From the NCBI GenBank assembly GCA_963777355.1, contig CAVZQK010000022.1, positions 310,001 to 374,000 of the forward strand: a stretch of DNA of 64,000 nt. The letters run 5' to 3'. Below the pieces are notes generated by a model that saw nothing but the letters and a program-made list of their open reading frames with translations, did no database searches and was not told where the DNA came from. This document shows, piece after piece, positions 55,815 to 64,000 of this stretch. Made by a program: the position numbers and the translations under genes. The stretch is from DATJHM01 sp963777355. Its GTDB lineage: Bacteria > Chloroflexota > Ktedonobacteria > Ktedonobacterales > Ktedonobacteraceae. Position 1 is the stretch's first letter. Every line of letters begins with the position of its first letter.

Positions 55815-56705
55815 ATGAAAAGGCAGCAGATAGAACGACAATTGATAGGATTGAGTTTTCGGATGCTGCGAAAGCTCATCAAAGTCATGGTACTTATTAT
55901 AGGTGGAGGAATCTGGCTAAGCAAACGCAACGAAGCACGGGCCAGGGCAATAGCCAAACAAGAGGCGCAATCGCGGATGAATGAATTTTTAAGTATTGCC
56001 AGTCATGAGCTTAAAACGCCGCTTACAAGTATTAAAGGGAATATACAGTTAATTGGACGACGCCTAAAAAACAACGATAGTAACCAATCGGAAGAGACCA
56101 GACGGATTCTCATCGAAGCGAAAGATCTGCTGGACCGTACTGACCAACAGATTACACGGCTAACGCGCATCGTCAATGGTCTCCTTGAAACAGCAAGGAT
56201 CAACGGCAATACGATGGACCTGCTCTTTGAGCTCACGGAACTCAATAATCTTCTCAGAGAGATCGAGCAAAACGGGCATCAGCTTCCCGATACACGCAGC
56301 ATGCAAGTCCATATCCCTGAGGATAAAGCCTTGCTCGTGATGGCGGATGCCACACGTATTAAGCATGTCATTATTCACTTTCTTTCAAATGCGCATAAAT
56401 TTTCACCATTAGAAAAGCCCATCGAGATCTTTTTGAGCGAAGATGAGCATATGGCAAAAATCGCAGTGAAAGATGCAGGGCCAGGAATCGCTCCCGAAGA
56501 ACAGAAACGGATCTGGGAGCGCTTCTACCGCGTGCCAGGTATAGCGATTCTGAACGGGAGCGAGGTTGGTCTGGGCCTGGGACTCCATATCAGCCATTCT
56601 ATCATTGAGCAGCATCACGGAAAGATTGGTCTTCAGAGCAAGCCTGGAGAGGGTTCAACCTTCTGGTTCACCCTACCCCTGGCAGACAACAATCTATCAG
56701 CATGA
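55815..56705 (+). CDS. Sensor histidine kinase (orphan)
   Basis: A 296-residue membrane histidine kinase. A single TM helix (residues about 20-36, LIKVMVLIIGGGIWLS) is followed directly by the dimerisation/phosphoacceptor domain with H-box IASHELKTPLTSIKGN (His64), then the ATPase domain: N box HFLSNAHKFSP, G1 DAGPGIAPEE, F box RFYRV, G2 VGLGLGLHIS and the closing GEGSTFWFTLPL. All catalytic elements are present. No extracytoplasmic sensor domain and no HAMP are present, so input may come from the membrane or a partner. No response regulator is adjacent, so its partner is encoded elsewhere. The ribosome-binding site is weak. Confidence 0.93.
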   Translation: MKRQQIERQLIGLSFRMLRKLIKVMVLIIGGGIWLSKRNEARARAIAKQEAQSRMNEFLSIASHELKTPLTSIKGNIQLIGRRLKNNDSNQSEETRRILIEAKDLLDRTDQQITRLTRIVNGLLETARINGNTMDLLFELTELNNLLREIEQNGHQLPDTRSMQVHIPEDKALLVMADATRIKHVIIHFLSNAHKFSPLEKPIEIFLSEDEHMAKIAVKDAGPGIAPEEQKRIWERFYRVPGIAILNGSEVGLGLGLHISHSIIEQHHGKIGLQSKPGEGSTFWFTLPLADNNLSA

Positions 56706-56910
56706 TACATTCTGATATAGTTTATTTGTTTTTCTCTCATTTTTATAATAGTAGCGTTTCATGCGTTGCTTTCTCGTAACCTGCTATGTTATACTCGAAT
56801 TATTCCGGGACAGAGCATCCTAGCGGCTGTTGATGTAGAGCAAGTAAGCTAAACCATGCAAAACAGAAAAACAGAGGCCCCGCATTTATGCAGCGAAAGA
56901 GGGGAAAAAG

Positions 56911-57907
56911 ATGGCCGAACATTCAGCATCTGTAATCATCAAGGCACCTGTCCACCAGGTGTACGCCTTATTCACGCATTTTGATGACTTCCCAAAGTTT
57001 ATGCGTTTTGTGAAAGAAGTCACCTATGATGATGAACAACGATCACACTGGGTGGTACATGTCCTAAGAGACTATGAATGGAATGCAGTCAATGAAGATT
57101 GGATACCAGATCAGCAAGTTGGCTGGCGTTCGACCTCCGGACTGCACAACACCGGGAGAGTCAAATTTCGCAGAGTTGAGTCCCAACCGTACTGAAGTGG
57201 ACGTCTACATCTCCTATGTGCCACCAAGCGGTGCTCTTGGTCAATTTGGAGAAGCCTTTGTGGCTGGAACATATTTTGAAACCATCCTCAAAGAGGATCT
57301 TGACCACTTTGCGCATATGGTCGAGCAAGCTCCAGCCGGAGCCCTGGACCCTATGTCTTCGCATTACCTCTTTCATCCCCAGAGTGCAGCAACGCTAAAA
57401 GCGATCACGGCGAGGCAGACGAGCGCATGGGCGAATGATCCGCAGATGCGTCCCGCAGCCCTGGCAGAGCGCCGGGCGAGAATTGCCAAAGAAGCACGTG
57501 AGCGGCAGACAGCGGAACAGGCGCGTCTAGAAGCTGAAAAGCAGCGCCGCTTACAGGAGCAGCAAGCGGAGCAGGAGCAGCGAGCAATTGTCGAGAAAGA
57601 GACAGCAAAGCGTCTCCAGGAGCAACGAGAGAGAGAGGCCGCCCTGGCACAGCTTGCCGCGCAGCAAAGAGAGGCTCATCCTGTTCATGATACACTTGGT
57701 GGACGCAACGCCTCAAAAGATCGGACGCCCTTTGGGGACCGGGATGGTTTACGGCCACGGCATCCCAAATACGAACAAAGCCCGATGACAGCACGCTATC
57801 CGTTAAAAAACAAAGAAACGATGAAGCTAACAGAAGAAGAGCTTACGGTAGACTCACCCTGGCTTCACTCAATTCGAGGGAATCCAGAACATCCACCAGT
57901 AGAATAG
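56911..57907 (+). CDS. SRPBCC (polyketide cyclase/START-like) protein with coiled-coil tail, single frameshift
   Basis: About 331 residues after repair. Residues 1-150 form an SRPBCC/cyclase-type ligand pocket domain (SASVIIKAPVHQVYALFTHF, DDFPKFMRFVKEVTY, then TEVDVYISYVPPSG). The second half is a long charged coiled coil rich in Arg, Glu and Gln (QTAEQARLEAEKQRRLQEQQ), then a polar tail. The frame changes near 57164. Removing one T from TTT gives VKFAELSPNR, continuous with the family, and a whole codon number. GAGGGG about 7 bases upstream supports the ATG at 56911. The combination of an SRPBCC domain with a coiled coil is not one I know; the ligand is unknown. Confidence 0.82.
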
Positions 57908-57962
57908 CAACATCTCCTGCCATTTTTAGCAAAACAAGCTTGAGAAAAAACCTTTGAGTGCT

Positions 57963-58001
57963 AGCTCATACGAAAACGTTTTTGTATGAGCTGGCTTTTT
58001 T
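57963..58001 (+). terminator. Rho-independent terminator after the SRPBCC gene
   Basis: A near-perfect palindrome from AGCTCATACGAAAAC to its complement (57963-57992, one G-U) is followed by GGCTTTTTT. It lies 56 bases after the stop at 57907. Confidence 0.75.
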
Positions 58002-58090
58002 GCTATCAGGCAATATTTGTCTATGAAGCGACTGAAACTTCTTACAAGAGTTTTCTTTGGCAGAAACCATTTGCAAGATTGATAACATCC

Positions 58091-58362
58091 AGCGAGAGAG
58101 CGATTGTCGTACAGGAGACGGGCTAGCCGCTCTGCCCTACGTGATTTTTCTCGTTAGGGCTGGATTAGCCGACGAGGACGCAGCGAGAGAGCAATTATTG
58201 TACAGGAGACGGGCTAGCCGCTCTGCCCTACGCGATTTTTCTCGTTGGGCTGGATTAGTCAACGAGGGCGAGCGAGAGAGCAATTATCGTACAGGAGACG
58301 GGCTAGCCGCTCTGCCCTACGCAATTTTCTCGTTGGGGCTGGATTAGCCAACGAGGACTGAG
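58091..58362. repeat. Three tandem ~90-bp units of the CTGCCCTACG family, overlapping the FMN-reductase stop
   Basis: Units start with AGCGAGAGAG and contain GGAGACGGGCTAGCCGCTCT, whose GAGACGG begins at 58115, 58206 and 58295 (91 and 89 bp apart). Each closes with CTCGTT...GGCTGGATTAG. The third unit reaches into the FMN reductase gene on the minus strand and supplies its stop codon (58344-58346) and last few residues. Confidence 0.88.
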
Positions 58363-58895
58363 CGAGAAGCGCGAGCCTCTACAGCCAGGGCGCTGAGAAG
58401 AGCGCGAATCTGCTGCTCGGTCTCCTCATGAGCCAGGTTCCCCATATGATCGAACTTCTCGTCAGCCGAGACATAAACGGCAGGGGAAGCCAGAACAGAG
58501 ACATGGTTCTCAGTCAGAAGTTGGCGGAGAGACTGCTGCTCAGTCTGACTCTGGCGGCCAATACCCATAATAGCAACTGGCTTCTCAGTAAGGACTGAAG
58601 CATCCTCATACTGAAGAGCCCAGGCCAGAGCATTCTTCAAGCCGGCGGGCAACAAGCCTTTATATTCAGGAGAGGCGATCAAAACGGCATCAGCCTGTTC
58701 AAGTTTTGCTCTAAAGTGCAGAACGAGTTCGGATGCCTCGGCCCCCTGCTCAAAAGAGGGCAGGTCAGCGACAGAGAGAATCTCCAACTCTGTCTGTTCG
58801 GGCAAGAGAGAGAGAGCGCTTTGCAGAACGGATTTATTATAAGAATCCTGGCGCTTATTTCCGGTGAATCCAACGATACGAATATTCCTGGACAT
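58344..58895 (-). CDS. NAD(P)H-dependent FMN reductase
   Basis: A 183-residue flavodoxin-fold reductase of the SsuE/ArsH/chromate-reductase group. The FMN phosphate-binding loop follows the first strand (RIVGFTGNKRQDSYNKSV), and the conserved SPEYKGLLPAGLKNALAW stretch binds the isoalloxazine ring. It would reduce FMN or quinones with NAD(P)H in the cytoplasm. GAGGAG 6 bases upstream supports the ATG at 58895. The last residues (SRSVLVG) and the stop codon come from the third unit of an intergenic repeat array, so the native C-terminus has probably been replaced by repeat sequence. The change lies outside the flavin site. Confidence 0.9.
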   Translation of the reverse strand: MSRNIRIVGFTGNKRQDSYNKSVLQSALSLLPEQTELEILSVADLPSFEQGAEASELVLHFRAKLEQADAVLIASPEYKGLLPAGLKNALAWALQYEDASVLTEKPVAIMGIGRQSQTEQQSLRQLLTENHVSVLASPAVYVSADEKFDHMGNLAHEETEQQIRALLSALAVEARASRSVLVG

Positions 58896-59392
58896 GATTA
58901 CTCCTCATAACTGTGATTTACTGAATAATTGCTATCACTATTGGACGAAAAAAACTGCACAACCTATCCCATAGAGCGGTAGAGAATAGCTGCCACTCTT
59001 ACCTCATAAACGACACAAAGTATTGGCCGAAGAGAAGAGAAAAGAGAAGAGAAGCGCAAAAAAATCGCCACGCAAGCGTGGTGACTAGCGAACCAGGCCT
59101 TTTTTTACCGAAGAGGCAATGTTTTTCAATGCGCTTAGCACATCATCATCCATACCATATACAAATATAGTATACCAGATATTTTCACTTTCTGGTAGCA
59201 CTTTTGCAGATTCAGGACTTTTTGGCTCTTCCTAGCGACAGGAAGATTCATCGCACGAGGCTTGTGATTGAGCTGTGAGCTTCTCCTGGCGAAATGAGAG
59301 AATGGAGAGAGATAAAGGAAATATGATTTGCATAGAAAAGAAATTATAAGAGATTTGTAATTGACCACTCCAACAAAAGGAGAGTGAAGCAT
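58896..59392. other. Divergent gap, no gene recognised
   Basis: About 500 bases between the FMN reductase and the universal stress protein. A short hairpin (CCACGC/GCGTGG at 59068-59081) followed some 20 bases later by a T7 run is weakly terminator-like. An 88-codon minus-strand frame crosses the right end, but it overlaps the stress-protein start and shows no family features. Confidence 0.4.
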
Positions 59393-60412
59393 ATGTTCCA
59401 AAGAATACTTATTCCATTAGACGGTTCGCAGCGTGCAGAGCGAGCCATTCCAGTAGCAGCGAGGATAGCGCATGCAACAAAAGCAACCCTCTTCCTCGTC
59501 CAGGTTATTGATCTTGCAAGTGATCTCGCCTGGCAGGTGAACGCGGCTCCCTTTGATCTGGGTGATGCATTCGATGCGGAATATCAAGGAGCGAAAGACT
59601 ACCTACACAAACTGCAAAACTCAGATGAGCTGAAAGGACTAAGCGTCCATACACTTACGCCAACAGGTCGAGCGAGCCAGGTTATCCTCTCTCTCGCACA
59701 ATCGAAAAAAGTAGATCTAATCGTCATGACGAGTCATGGTTATACTGGTTTTAAGCGTATGGTGATGGGAAGCATTGCGCAACAGATTGAGCGCCACAGC
59801 GAGGTACCAGTCCTAATTTTACGCGACCAGACTATCCTTGCCAAAGAAGAGCCTATTAGAAACAACCAATCTGCTCATATCATCGTAGCATTGGATGGGA
59901 CTCTTTGCGCTGAAGCCATTCTGCCTGCCGCAGTTGAGGTCAGCAAAGCGTTATCAGCGCCTTATATAGGCAGTCTCCACCTGGCAATGGTGCTTCCAGA
60001 GAAGAGACACGAGATAGACAAAACAGAGACCGAAGCTAGCAATGCTATTCAGACTGCCCAGAGCTATCTCGCGCTGATCTCACAAAACGTACAAAAAGCG
60101 AATCCAGTGCTGGAGATTAGCACCTCAATCTCAGTCGAAGTCAATATCGCCGAAGCCCTGACCAGGCTGGCAGAAATGGGGGGCTTGAGAGAGGAAGATG
60201 GGACATTCACCAGCTACGATCTGATTGCGATGGCCACACATGGGCGTGAAGGACTGGAGCGTCTCCTCCATACGAGCATAACAGAACAGGTTCTTGACAC
60301 CGCCAAAGTGCCACTGCTGATTATACGTTCGCAGCAGGCACAGCAAGCGGAAGCATCTACTACAACTGAGCAAGAGACAAAAATCTATACAGGCCCGATT
60401 GGCTTATTATAA
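59393..60412 (+). CDS. Universal stress protein with two UspA domains
   Basis: A 339-residue tandem UspA protein. Domain 1 (residues about 1-145) opens FQRILIPLDGSQRAERAIPV and ends with the ATP-binding loop TSHGYTGFKRMVMGSIAQQI, then VPVLIL. Domain 2 (about 160-320) opens HIIVALDGTLCAEAILP, and its loop reads ATHGREGLERLLHTSITEQV, then VPLLII. The G-2x-G-9x-G-(S/T) ATP motif is clear in domain 1 and weaker in domain 2. UspA proteins bind ATP and help cells through stress; the exact action is not known. The start is the ATG at 59393 with AAGGAG upstream; a GTG at 59384 is nearly as good. Confidence 0.92.
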   Translation: MFQRILIPLDGSQRAERAIPVAARIAHATKATLFLVQVIDLASDLAWQVNAAPFDLGDAFDAEYQGAKDYLHKLQNSDELKGLSVHTLTPTGRASQVILSLAQSKKVDLIVMTSHGYTGFKRMVMGSIAQQIERHSEVPVLILRDQTILAKEEPIRNNQSAHIIVALDGTLCAEAILPAAVEVSKALSAPYIGSLHLAMVLPEKRHEIDKTETEASNAIQTAQSYLALISQNVQKANPVLEISTSISVEVNIAEALTRLAEMGGLREEDGTFTSYDLIAMATHGREGLERLLHTSITEQVLDTAKVPLLIIRSQQAQQAEASTTTEQETKIYTGPIGLL

Positions 60413-60455
60413 GTAAGCCGAAAAGGAACAGCGTGATCGCTCTGGCTAAAAAGAC

Positions 60456-61346
60456 CTAAAGCGCGGCACCGCTAACGTTTACGTCGTCCTGATCGATGGC
60501 AAGAGAAGAAATCTGGGAAGAGAGAAAGGAGTGAATGGCCTGGGCTGTCTCAGTGGGAGCCGTGAAATGCACATCGTGAATATGGCCGCTGATGAGCCGC
60601 AATTCTGCACGGGGAAGCAGAGTTGCGGCTAGAGCGGTCCACGAGATGGGAGCAATCGTATCACCGATGCCAGAAATCAGCAGAGTTGGCTGAGAAAGAA
60701 GAGGGAGACGGGCTTCGATACGATCATGGAGGGCATAGCGAAGCAAACGTAGGGAGCGTGGGATACCACAATCGAAGTAATCAAGCAGGAGCAACAGATA
60801 AAGGATCGGTGGCTCGCGCAACATATTCCAGAGCCAGCCGAAAAACAGACGCGGAAACCAGCGAGCACGTGGGTCCATCGTCGGGCTAATCAAGACCAGA
60901 TGAGAGACGGCGGCAGGATAAAGAGCGGCTAGCTGTGTCACGATCTGAGCACCGAGCGATTGACCAACCAGGACAGCGGGCGCAATCTTCATAGTCTGCA
61001 TCCAGGCATAGACAATCTCCGCAGATTCGGCAATATCGAAGACATGGTCAGGCTTACCGCTCTTCCCAAAGCCGGGGAGATCCAGCATATAGACGCGATA
61101 AAAGCGGGAAAGATGCTGAGCCAGGCGCAAGAAATAGCGTCCAGAAACAACCAGGCCATGAACCAGAAGCAAAACAGGTGCATTCTCATTGCCGGGACGA
61201 ATAGCAAGACGATATGCGATACGTATACCCTGAACTGGCACAGAATGGGAAGAAATCCCTGTTGTAGGGAGAGGAGACATTTTTGTGCGGTGCAGAGCCG
61301 CCCAGGTAAATGGTTTGGTACGAAGAGCTGTAGACCGTACTTGCAT
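60456..61346 (-). CDS. Alpha/beta hydrolase
   Basis: A 296-residue alpha/beta-hydrolase-fold enzyme. The oxyanion segment LLLVHGLVVSGRYFLRLAQH, the strand VYMLDLPGFGKSGKP, the nucleophile elbow VGQSLGAQI (Ser), a likely acid in LISGIGDTIAP and the histidine in SGHIHDVHF make up the catalytic set. The cap region contains hydrophobic stretches (RLFFGWLWNML, ILYLLLLLDYF), which suggests a lipophilic substrate or membrane contact. The start at 61346 is preferred to the longer TTG frame. It is divergent to YjbQ. Esterase, lipase or haloalkane-type activities cannot be separated from sequence alone. Confidence 0.87.
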   Translation of the reverse strand: MQVRSTALRTKPFTWAALHRTKMSPLPTTGISSHSVPVQGIRIAYRLAIRPGNENAPVLLLVHGLVVSGRYFLRLAQHLSRFYRVYMLDLPGFGKSGKPDHVFDIAESAEIVYAWMQTMKIAPAVLVGQSLGAQIVTQLAALYPAAVSHLVLISPTMDPRARWFPRLFFGWLWNMLREPPILYLLLLLDYFDCGIPRSLRLLRYALHDRIEARLPLLSQPTLLISGIGDTIAPISWTALAATLLPRAELRLISGHIHDVHFTAPTETAQAIHSFLSSQISSLAIDQDDVNVSGAAL

Positions 61347-61500
61347 ATTCCCTATTGCCTTTCTTTCCACATCATCTAACAAGTATGCAACAAGCCATTT
61401 TTATAGCAGGCAAACGGCTGTAAGAGTATCTTTTATGATACGATACAGCCTGATGGAGGGCTTCAGTCGCCCAGAGCACAGAAAGGAGATAGCTTTAGCA

Positions 61501-61899
61501 ATGGCACAGACGAAAAAGATAGTTGTGGCAACGAGAAAAAAAGACCAGGTACTGGATATTACCGAGACAGTAGAAGTGTTTTTGCGGGAGGTAGAGGCTG
61601 AGAACGGAGCGTGCCTCGTCTTTGCAGCCCATACCACCTGCGCGATCACGACAGCCGATCTGGACCCAGGAACCGATCTGGATCTCTTAGAGGCTTTGCG
61701 GGGTATCTTGCCGAAGATGCGGTATCGCCATCCGCATGATCCGTCGCATACACCTGACCATATTCTCGCGTCAATTATTGGACCATCAGTCATGGTTCCC
61801 TACGTGAATGGTCAGCTCATCCTGGGGGTCTGGCAGAGGATTATCCTGGTCGAATTCGATGGTCCCCGACAGAGAGATGTGCAACTGACACTGGTGTAA
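61501..61899 (+). CDS. yjbQ: YjbQ family (UPF0047) protein
   Basis: A 132-residue protein of the YjbQ/UPF0047 family, for which a secondary thiamine-phosphate synthase activity has been reported. Landmarks are VFAAHTTCAITTADLDPGTD, the metal-site region YRHPHDPSHTPDHILASIIG, the strand PYVNGQLILGVWQRIILVEF, and DGPRQRDVQLT. The family's typical length of about 130-140 fits the ATG at 61501, with AAGGAG 12 bases upstream. An open frame extends further upstream but overlaps the divergent hydrolase and lacks a ribosome-binding site. No thiamine gene is next to it. Confidence 0.9.
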   Translation: MAQTKKIVVATRKKDQVLDITETVEVFLREVEAENGACLVFAAHTTCAITTADLDPGTDLDLLEALRGILPKMRYRHPHDPSHTPDHILASIIGPSVMVPYVNGQLILGVWQRIILVEFDGPRQRDVQLTLV

Positions 61900-61938
61900 A
61901 AGCTGGCAAGTGGGCGGGGGCAAGCTCCGCCCGTACAA

Positions 61939-62412
61939 TCAAGAAAGATGTTTTTCCATCATAATATTTGTTGGCGCATAGCCAAGCTTCTGATATAAAG
62001 CCTGAGCGGCATGGTTATGCCCAAAGACGTGCAGGCCAATAGTAGTCAGACCAAGAGCTTGTACCTTCTCTTCAAGCAAGCGAAAGGCCTGCTCACCATA
62101 GCCACGGCGGCGGAATTGCTCATAGATAATAATGTCGTAAACAAAGGCTCGTGTTTTGTTCCTGCGCTCCTCTACACCGAACCAGAGCACACCAACAGGC
62201 TGATGAATGACCTCATCTTCAATCAGAAAAAGATACTGATTTTTTGTGTGCAGCCCATCAGGTAGAAGCTTCTGATATTCTTCCGTAGCATGCTGCAAAG
62301 CTTCCTCCGGCCTCCAGCGTCCGGCCCGCGTGTGATCCTGAGCATACTCTGCAATAGAATGCTCAACATAGGCCCGATAAACCTGTTCGGGCATCTGGAC
62401 TAAGCGAGTCAT
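61939..62412 (-). CDS. GNAT-family N-acetyltransferase
   Basis: A 157-residue GNAT acetyltransferase. The acetyl-CoA pyrophosphate-binding motif A reads IIIYEQFRRRGYGEQAFRLL (R-x-x-G-x-G), followed by motif B GLHVFGHNHAAQALYQKLGY. The N-terminal 60 residues are helical and would shape the acceptor site. The acceptor is unknown. AAGGGAGTGA precedes the ATG at 62412. It lies 39 bases downstream of an MFS transporter gene on the same strand, so a joint transcript is likely, as is often seen for exporter-acetyltransferase resistance pairs, though no substrate is indicated. Confidence 0.9.
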   Translation of the reverse strand: MTRLVQMPEQVYRAYVEHSIAEYAQDHTRAGRWRPEEALQHATEEYQKLLPDGLHTKNQYLFLIEDEVIHQPVGVLWFGVEERRNKTRAFVYDIIIYEQFRRRGYGEQAFRLLEEKVQALGLTTIGLHVFGHNHAAQALYQKLGYAPTNIMMEKHLS

Positions 62413-62451
62413 GAGATCACTCCCTTCGCCTGTTGTTAATTTATACAGAAG

Positions 62452-64000
62452 CTAGATTGCCATTCCAGCCTCTTCGCGCGCGGCAGCAGCTTCATGGCGC
62501 TCGGCCTCAGAAAGTGTGCTCTCATCTACGACAGCCGTCTTTTTACGGGAACGTACAAAAAAGGCCGAGATGACAGCAAGGACGGTAAGGCCAAAGCTGA
62601 GAAGAAAGGCATCTTGCATCGCAAGATCGGTTGCTTGAAGCCTTAGCAGGCCGCTTATTTCCTGAAGGGCCGCACTATAGGCAGCACTGAGTGTCGCACC
62701 CTGATGCACGAAAAGACCTTGCAATGTCGGTATGAGCTGACCGAGATGAGAAGAGGCCGTCACCTGCTCGGCCAGATGGGCATAATGGAAACTGACACGT
62801 GACTGGACCAGGGTTGCAATGACAGCGATAGCTAATGAGCTAATGACAAAGCGAACCGTCGTACTGACAGAGGTCGCTTGAGGTAAGCGATTAGCCCGCA
62901 TATCTGATAAGGCCGAGACCGAGAGCGGCTGAAAACAGAAGCCCAGGGCGAAACTACGAATAATCAGCCACATCTGAATAGTGCCGTAGGGAGTTGTTGT
63001 TGTGATATGAGAAAAGAGCCAGAGAGCCAGGGCCAGAATACACAGACCTGGAACGACCACGATGCGCACTCCCAATTTATCAACCAGGCGGCCAGCGAGC
63101 AATGAAGCGGCCATCGAGGCAAAGGCCTGGGGCAACAAGAGCAGACCTGACTGATAGGCACTCAGGCCACGGAGATCCTGCAAGTAGAGAGGCAAGATAA
63201 ACAGGCCACCATACAAGGCGAAAGTAACAAAGACACTGGCAATCGTACTGGTCGTAAACGCAGCACTGGTAAACACACGGAGGTCCAGTAGAGGCTGGCC
63301 CTCGTGAGCAGAGATATTGAGTTCGACAATCACAAAGGCAATCAGCGAGAGGACGCCCACGGACAGGAAAGCAAGGACTTTCACTGAGCCCCAGCCATCG
63401 GTACTGGCATCTGAAAGGCCATAGAGCAGAGTTGCCAGGCCGAGAGCAGAGAGAATAAAGCCAGGGACATCAAAAGAGATGCGGCGCTGGATACGGCTCT
63501 CCCGCAGATAGATCAAGCCGAGAATGCCGCCAATAATACCAATGGGAACATTAATAAAAAAGATCAACTGCCAGCCAAGAAAAGTCACAATATAGCCGCC
63601 AATGGTCGGGCCGAGGGCAGGAGCCAGCAAAATAGGGATGCCGAGAGCACCAAGAGCCACGCCACGTTCTTCTATAGGGAATTCGCTATACAGCAGAGTA
63701 ATCGCCAGAGGAGACATAAAGGCTCCCATTGCACCCTGAACCACGCGGAAGAAGATCAGCATCGGTAAATTCAACGAAAAGCCACATAATATCGAGCCGA
63801 TAGTAAAGCCTGTCAGAGCCAGCAAGTAGAGGCGTTTCTGACCGAGGCGTTGAGAAAGGAAGGCAGTGAGAGGAGTAGCCACACCTTGCACAAGGGTATA
63901 GGCAGTCAGCACCCACTGTACGCTGGTGAGAGTTGAGCCGAAGGCACTTTGCAGACGAGGAATAGCGATATTGACAATAGTGCCATCCAAAATCGTCATA
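62452..64000 (-). CDS. DHA2-family MFS multidrug exporter (EmrB/QacA type), 5' end cut by the window edge
   Basis: At least 516 residues of a 14-TM drug/proton antiporter. The visible chain begins inside TM1 at MTILDGTIVNIAIPRLQ, the conserved LDgTIVNvAlP motif of the DHA2 branch, so the true start lies beyond the right edge. Further motifs are QRLGQKRLYLLALTGFTIGS (motif A region), GPTIGGYIV (motif C, antiporter) and FFINVPIGIIGG. The C-terminal tail is Glu/Ala-rich. It likely expels lipophilic toxic compounds. The GNAT gene follows 39 bases downstream. Confidence 0.92.
   Translation of the reverse strand, partial: MTILDGTIVNIAIPRLQSAFGSTLTSVQWVLTAYTLVQGVATPLTAFLSQRLGQKRLYLLALTGFTIGSILCGFSLNLPMLIFFRVVQGAMGAFMSPLAITLLYSEFPIEERGVALGALGIPILLAPALGPTIGGYIVTFLGWQLIFFINVPIGIIGGILGLIYLRESRIQRRISFDVPGFILSALGLATLLYGLSDASTDGWGSVKVLAFLSVGVLSLIAFVIVELNISAHEGQPLLDLRVFTSAAFTTSTIASVFVTFALYGGLFILPLYLQDLRGLSAYQSGLLLLPQAFASMAASLLAGRLVDKLGVRIVVVPGLCILALALWLFSHITTTTPYGTIQMWLIIRSFALGFCFQPLSVSALSDMRANRLPQATSVSTTVRFVISSLAIAVIATLVQSRVSFHYAHLAEQVTASSHLGQLIPTLQGLFVHQGATLSAAYSAALQEISGLLRLQATDLAMQDAFLLSFGLTVLAVISAFFVRSRKKTAVVDESTLSEAERHEAAAAREEAGMAI

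Noticed and set aside
61285..61500. Upstream extension of the YjbQ frame
   Set aside because: It overlaps the divergent hydrolase start, has no ribosome-binding site and would exceed the family length by about 70 residues.

Overview
The window looks like a chromosomal segment of a Ktedonobacteria-type Chloroflexota bacterium. This placement is inferred from gene content, not from a marker gene. The signs are four Hanks-type Ser/Thr kinases plus a PP2C phosphatase in 64 kb, a CHAT-STAND-TPR protein, an HTH-TPR regulator, an RsrA/SigR-like anti-sigma/sigma pair, and a MurE whose substrate motif is not the meso-diaminopimelate type. Base composition is moderate. I found no rRNA, tRNA or CRISPR array.

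Layout. 1-7.2 kb: the 3' end of a GH57-type alpha-glucan enzyme, a glutamine amidotransferase, a PP2C phosphatase, a CAP-domain lipoprotein, a frameshifted phosphodiesterase-type gene, then a divergent unrecognised pair (a probable GAF-like protein and a membrane protein). 7.2-15.2 kb: lactate permease, a frameshifted six-hairpin glycosidase, a ferredoxin-P450 pair and an amidohydrolase. 15.6-25.3 kb, minus strand: FtsH, an S9 peptidase, Tex and a membrane-anchored kinase. 25.8-32.9 kb: a primary-type sigma factor, a soluble kinase, a HEAT-repeat protein, CcdA, the divergent RsrA-like/ECF pair and a MarR-like regulator. 33-41.4 kb, plus strand: queuosine salvage, MurE, an extended MraY, two ATP-grasp ligases and an APH-like protein. 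41.5-49.8 kb: an HTH-TPR regulator, a small frameshifted gene, an MFS exporter and the CHAT-STAND-TPR giant. 49.9-64 kb: Obg, a TnpB remnant, two paralogous membrane kinases, a histidine kinase, an SRPBCC/coiled-coil protein, an FMN reductase, a universal stress protein, an alpha/beta hydrolase, YjbQ, a GNAT acetyltransferase and a DHA2-type MFS exporter cut by the right edge.

Two features cut across the window. First, at least eleven single-base frameshifts in eight genes all sit at or beside short homopolymers. Restoring them makes every gene a whole number of codons with continuous homology. This pattern is better explained by sequencing error than by decay, so these genes may be intact. 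Second, an intergenic repeat family with the core CTGCCCTACG occurs at least 13 times, singly and in tandem arrays, and every copy I found lies in the same orientation whatever the direction of the neighbouring genes.

The best candidates for undescribed biology are the CHAT-STAND-TPR protein with a cysteine-rich insertion between its catalytic His and Cys, the two-ATP-grasp plus APH-like cassette directly downstream of murE-mraY, the shared extracellular domain of the tandem kinases, and the interleaved divergent ECF promoters between the anti-sigma and sigma genes.
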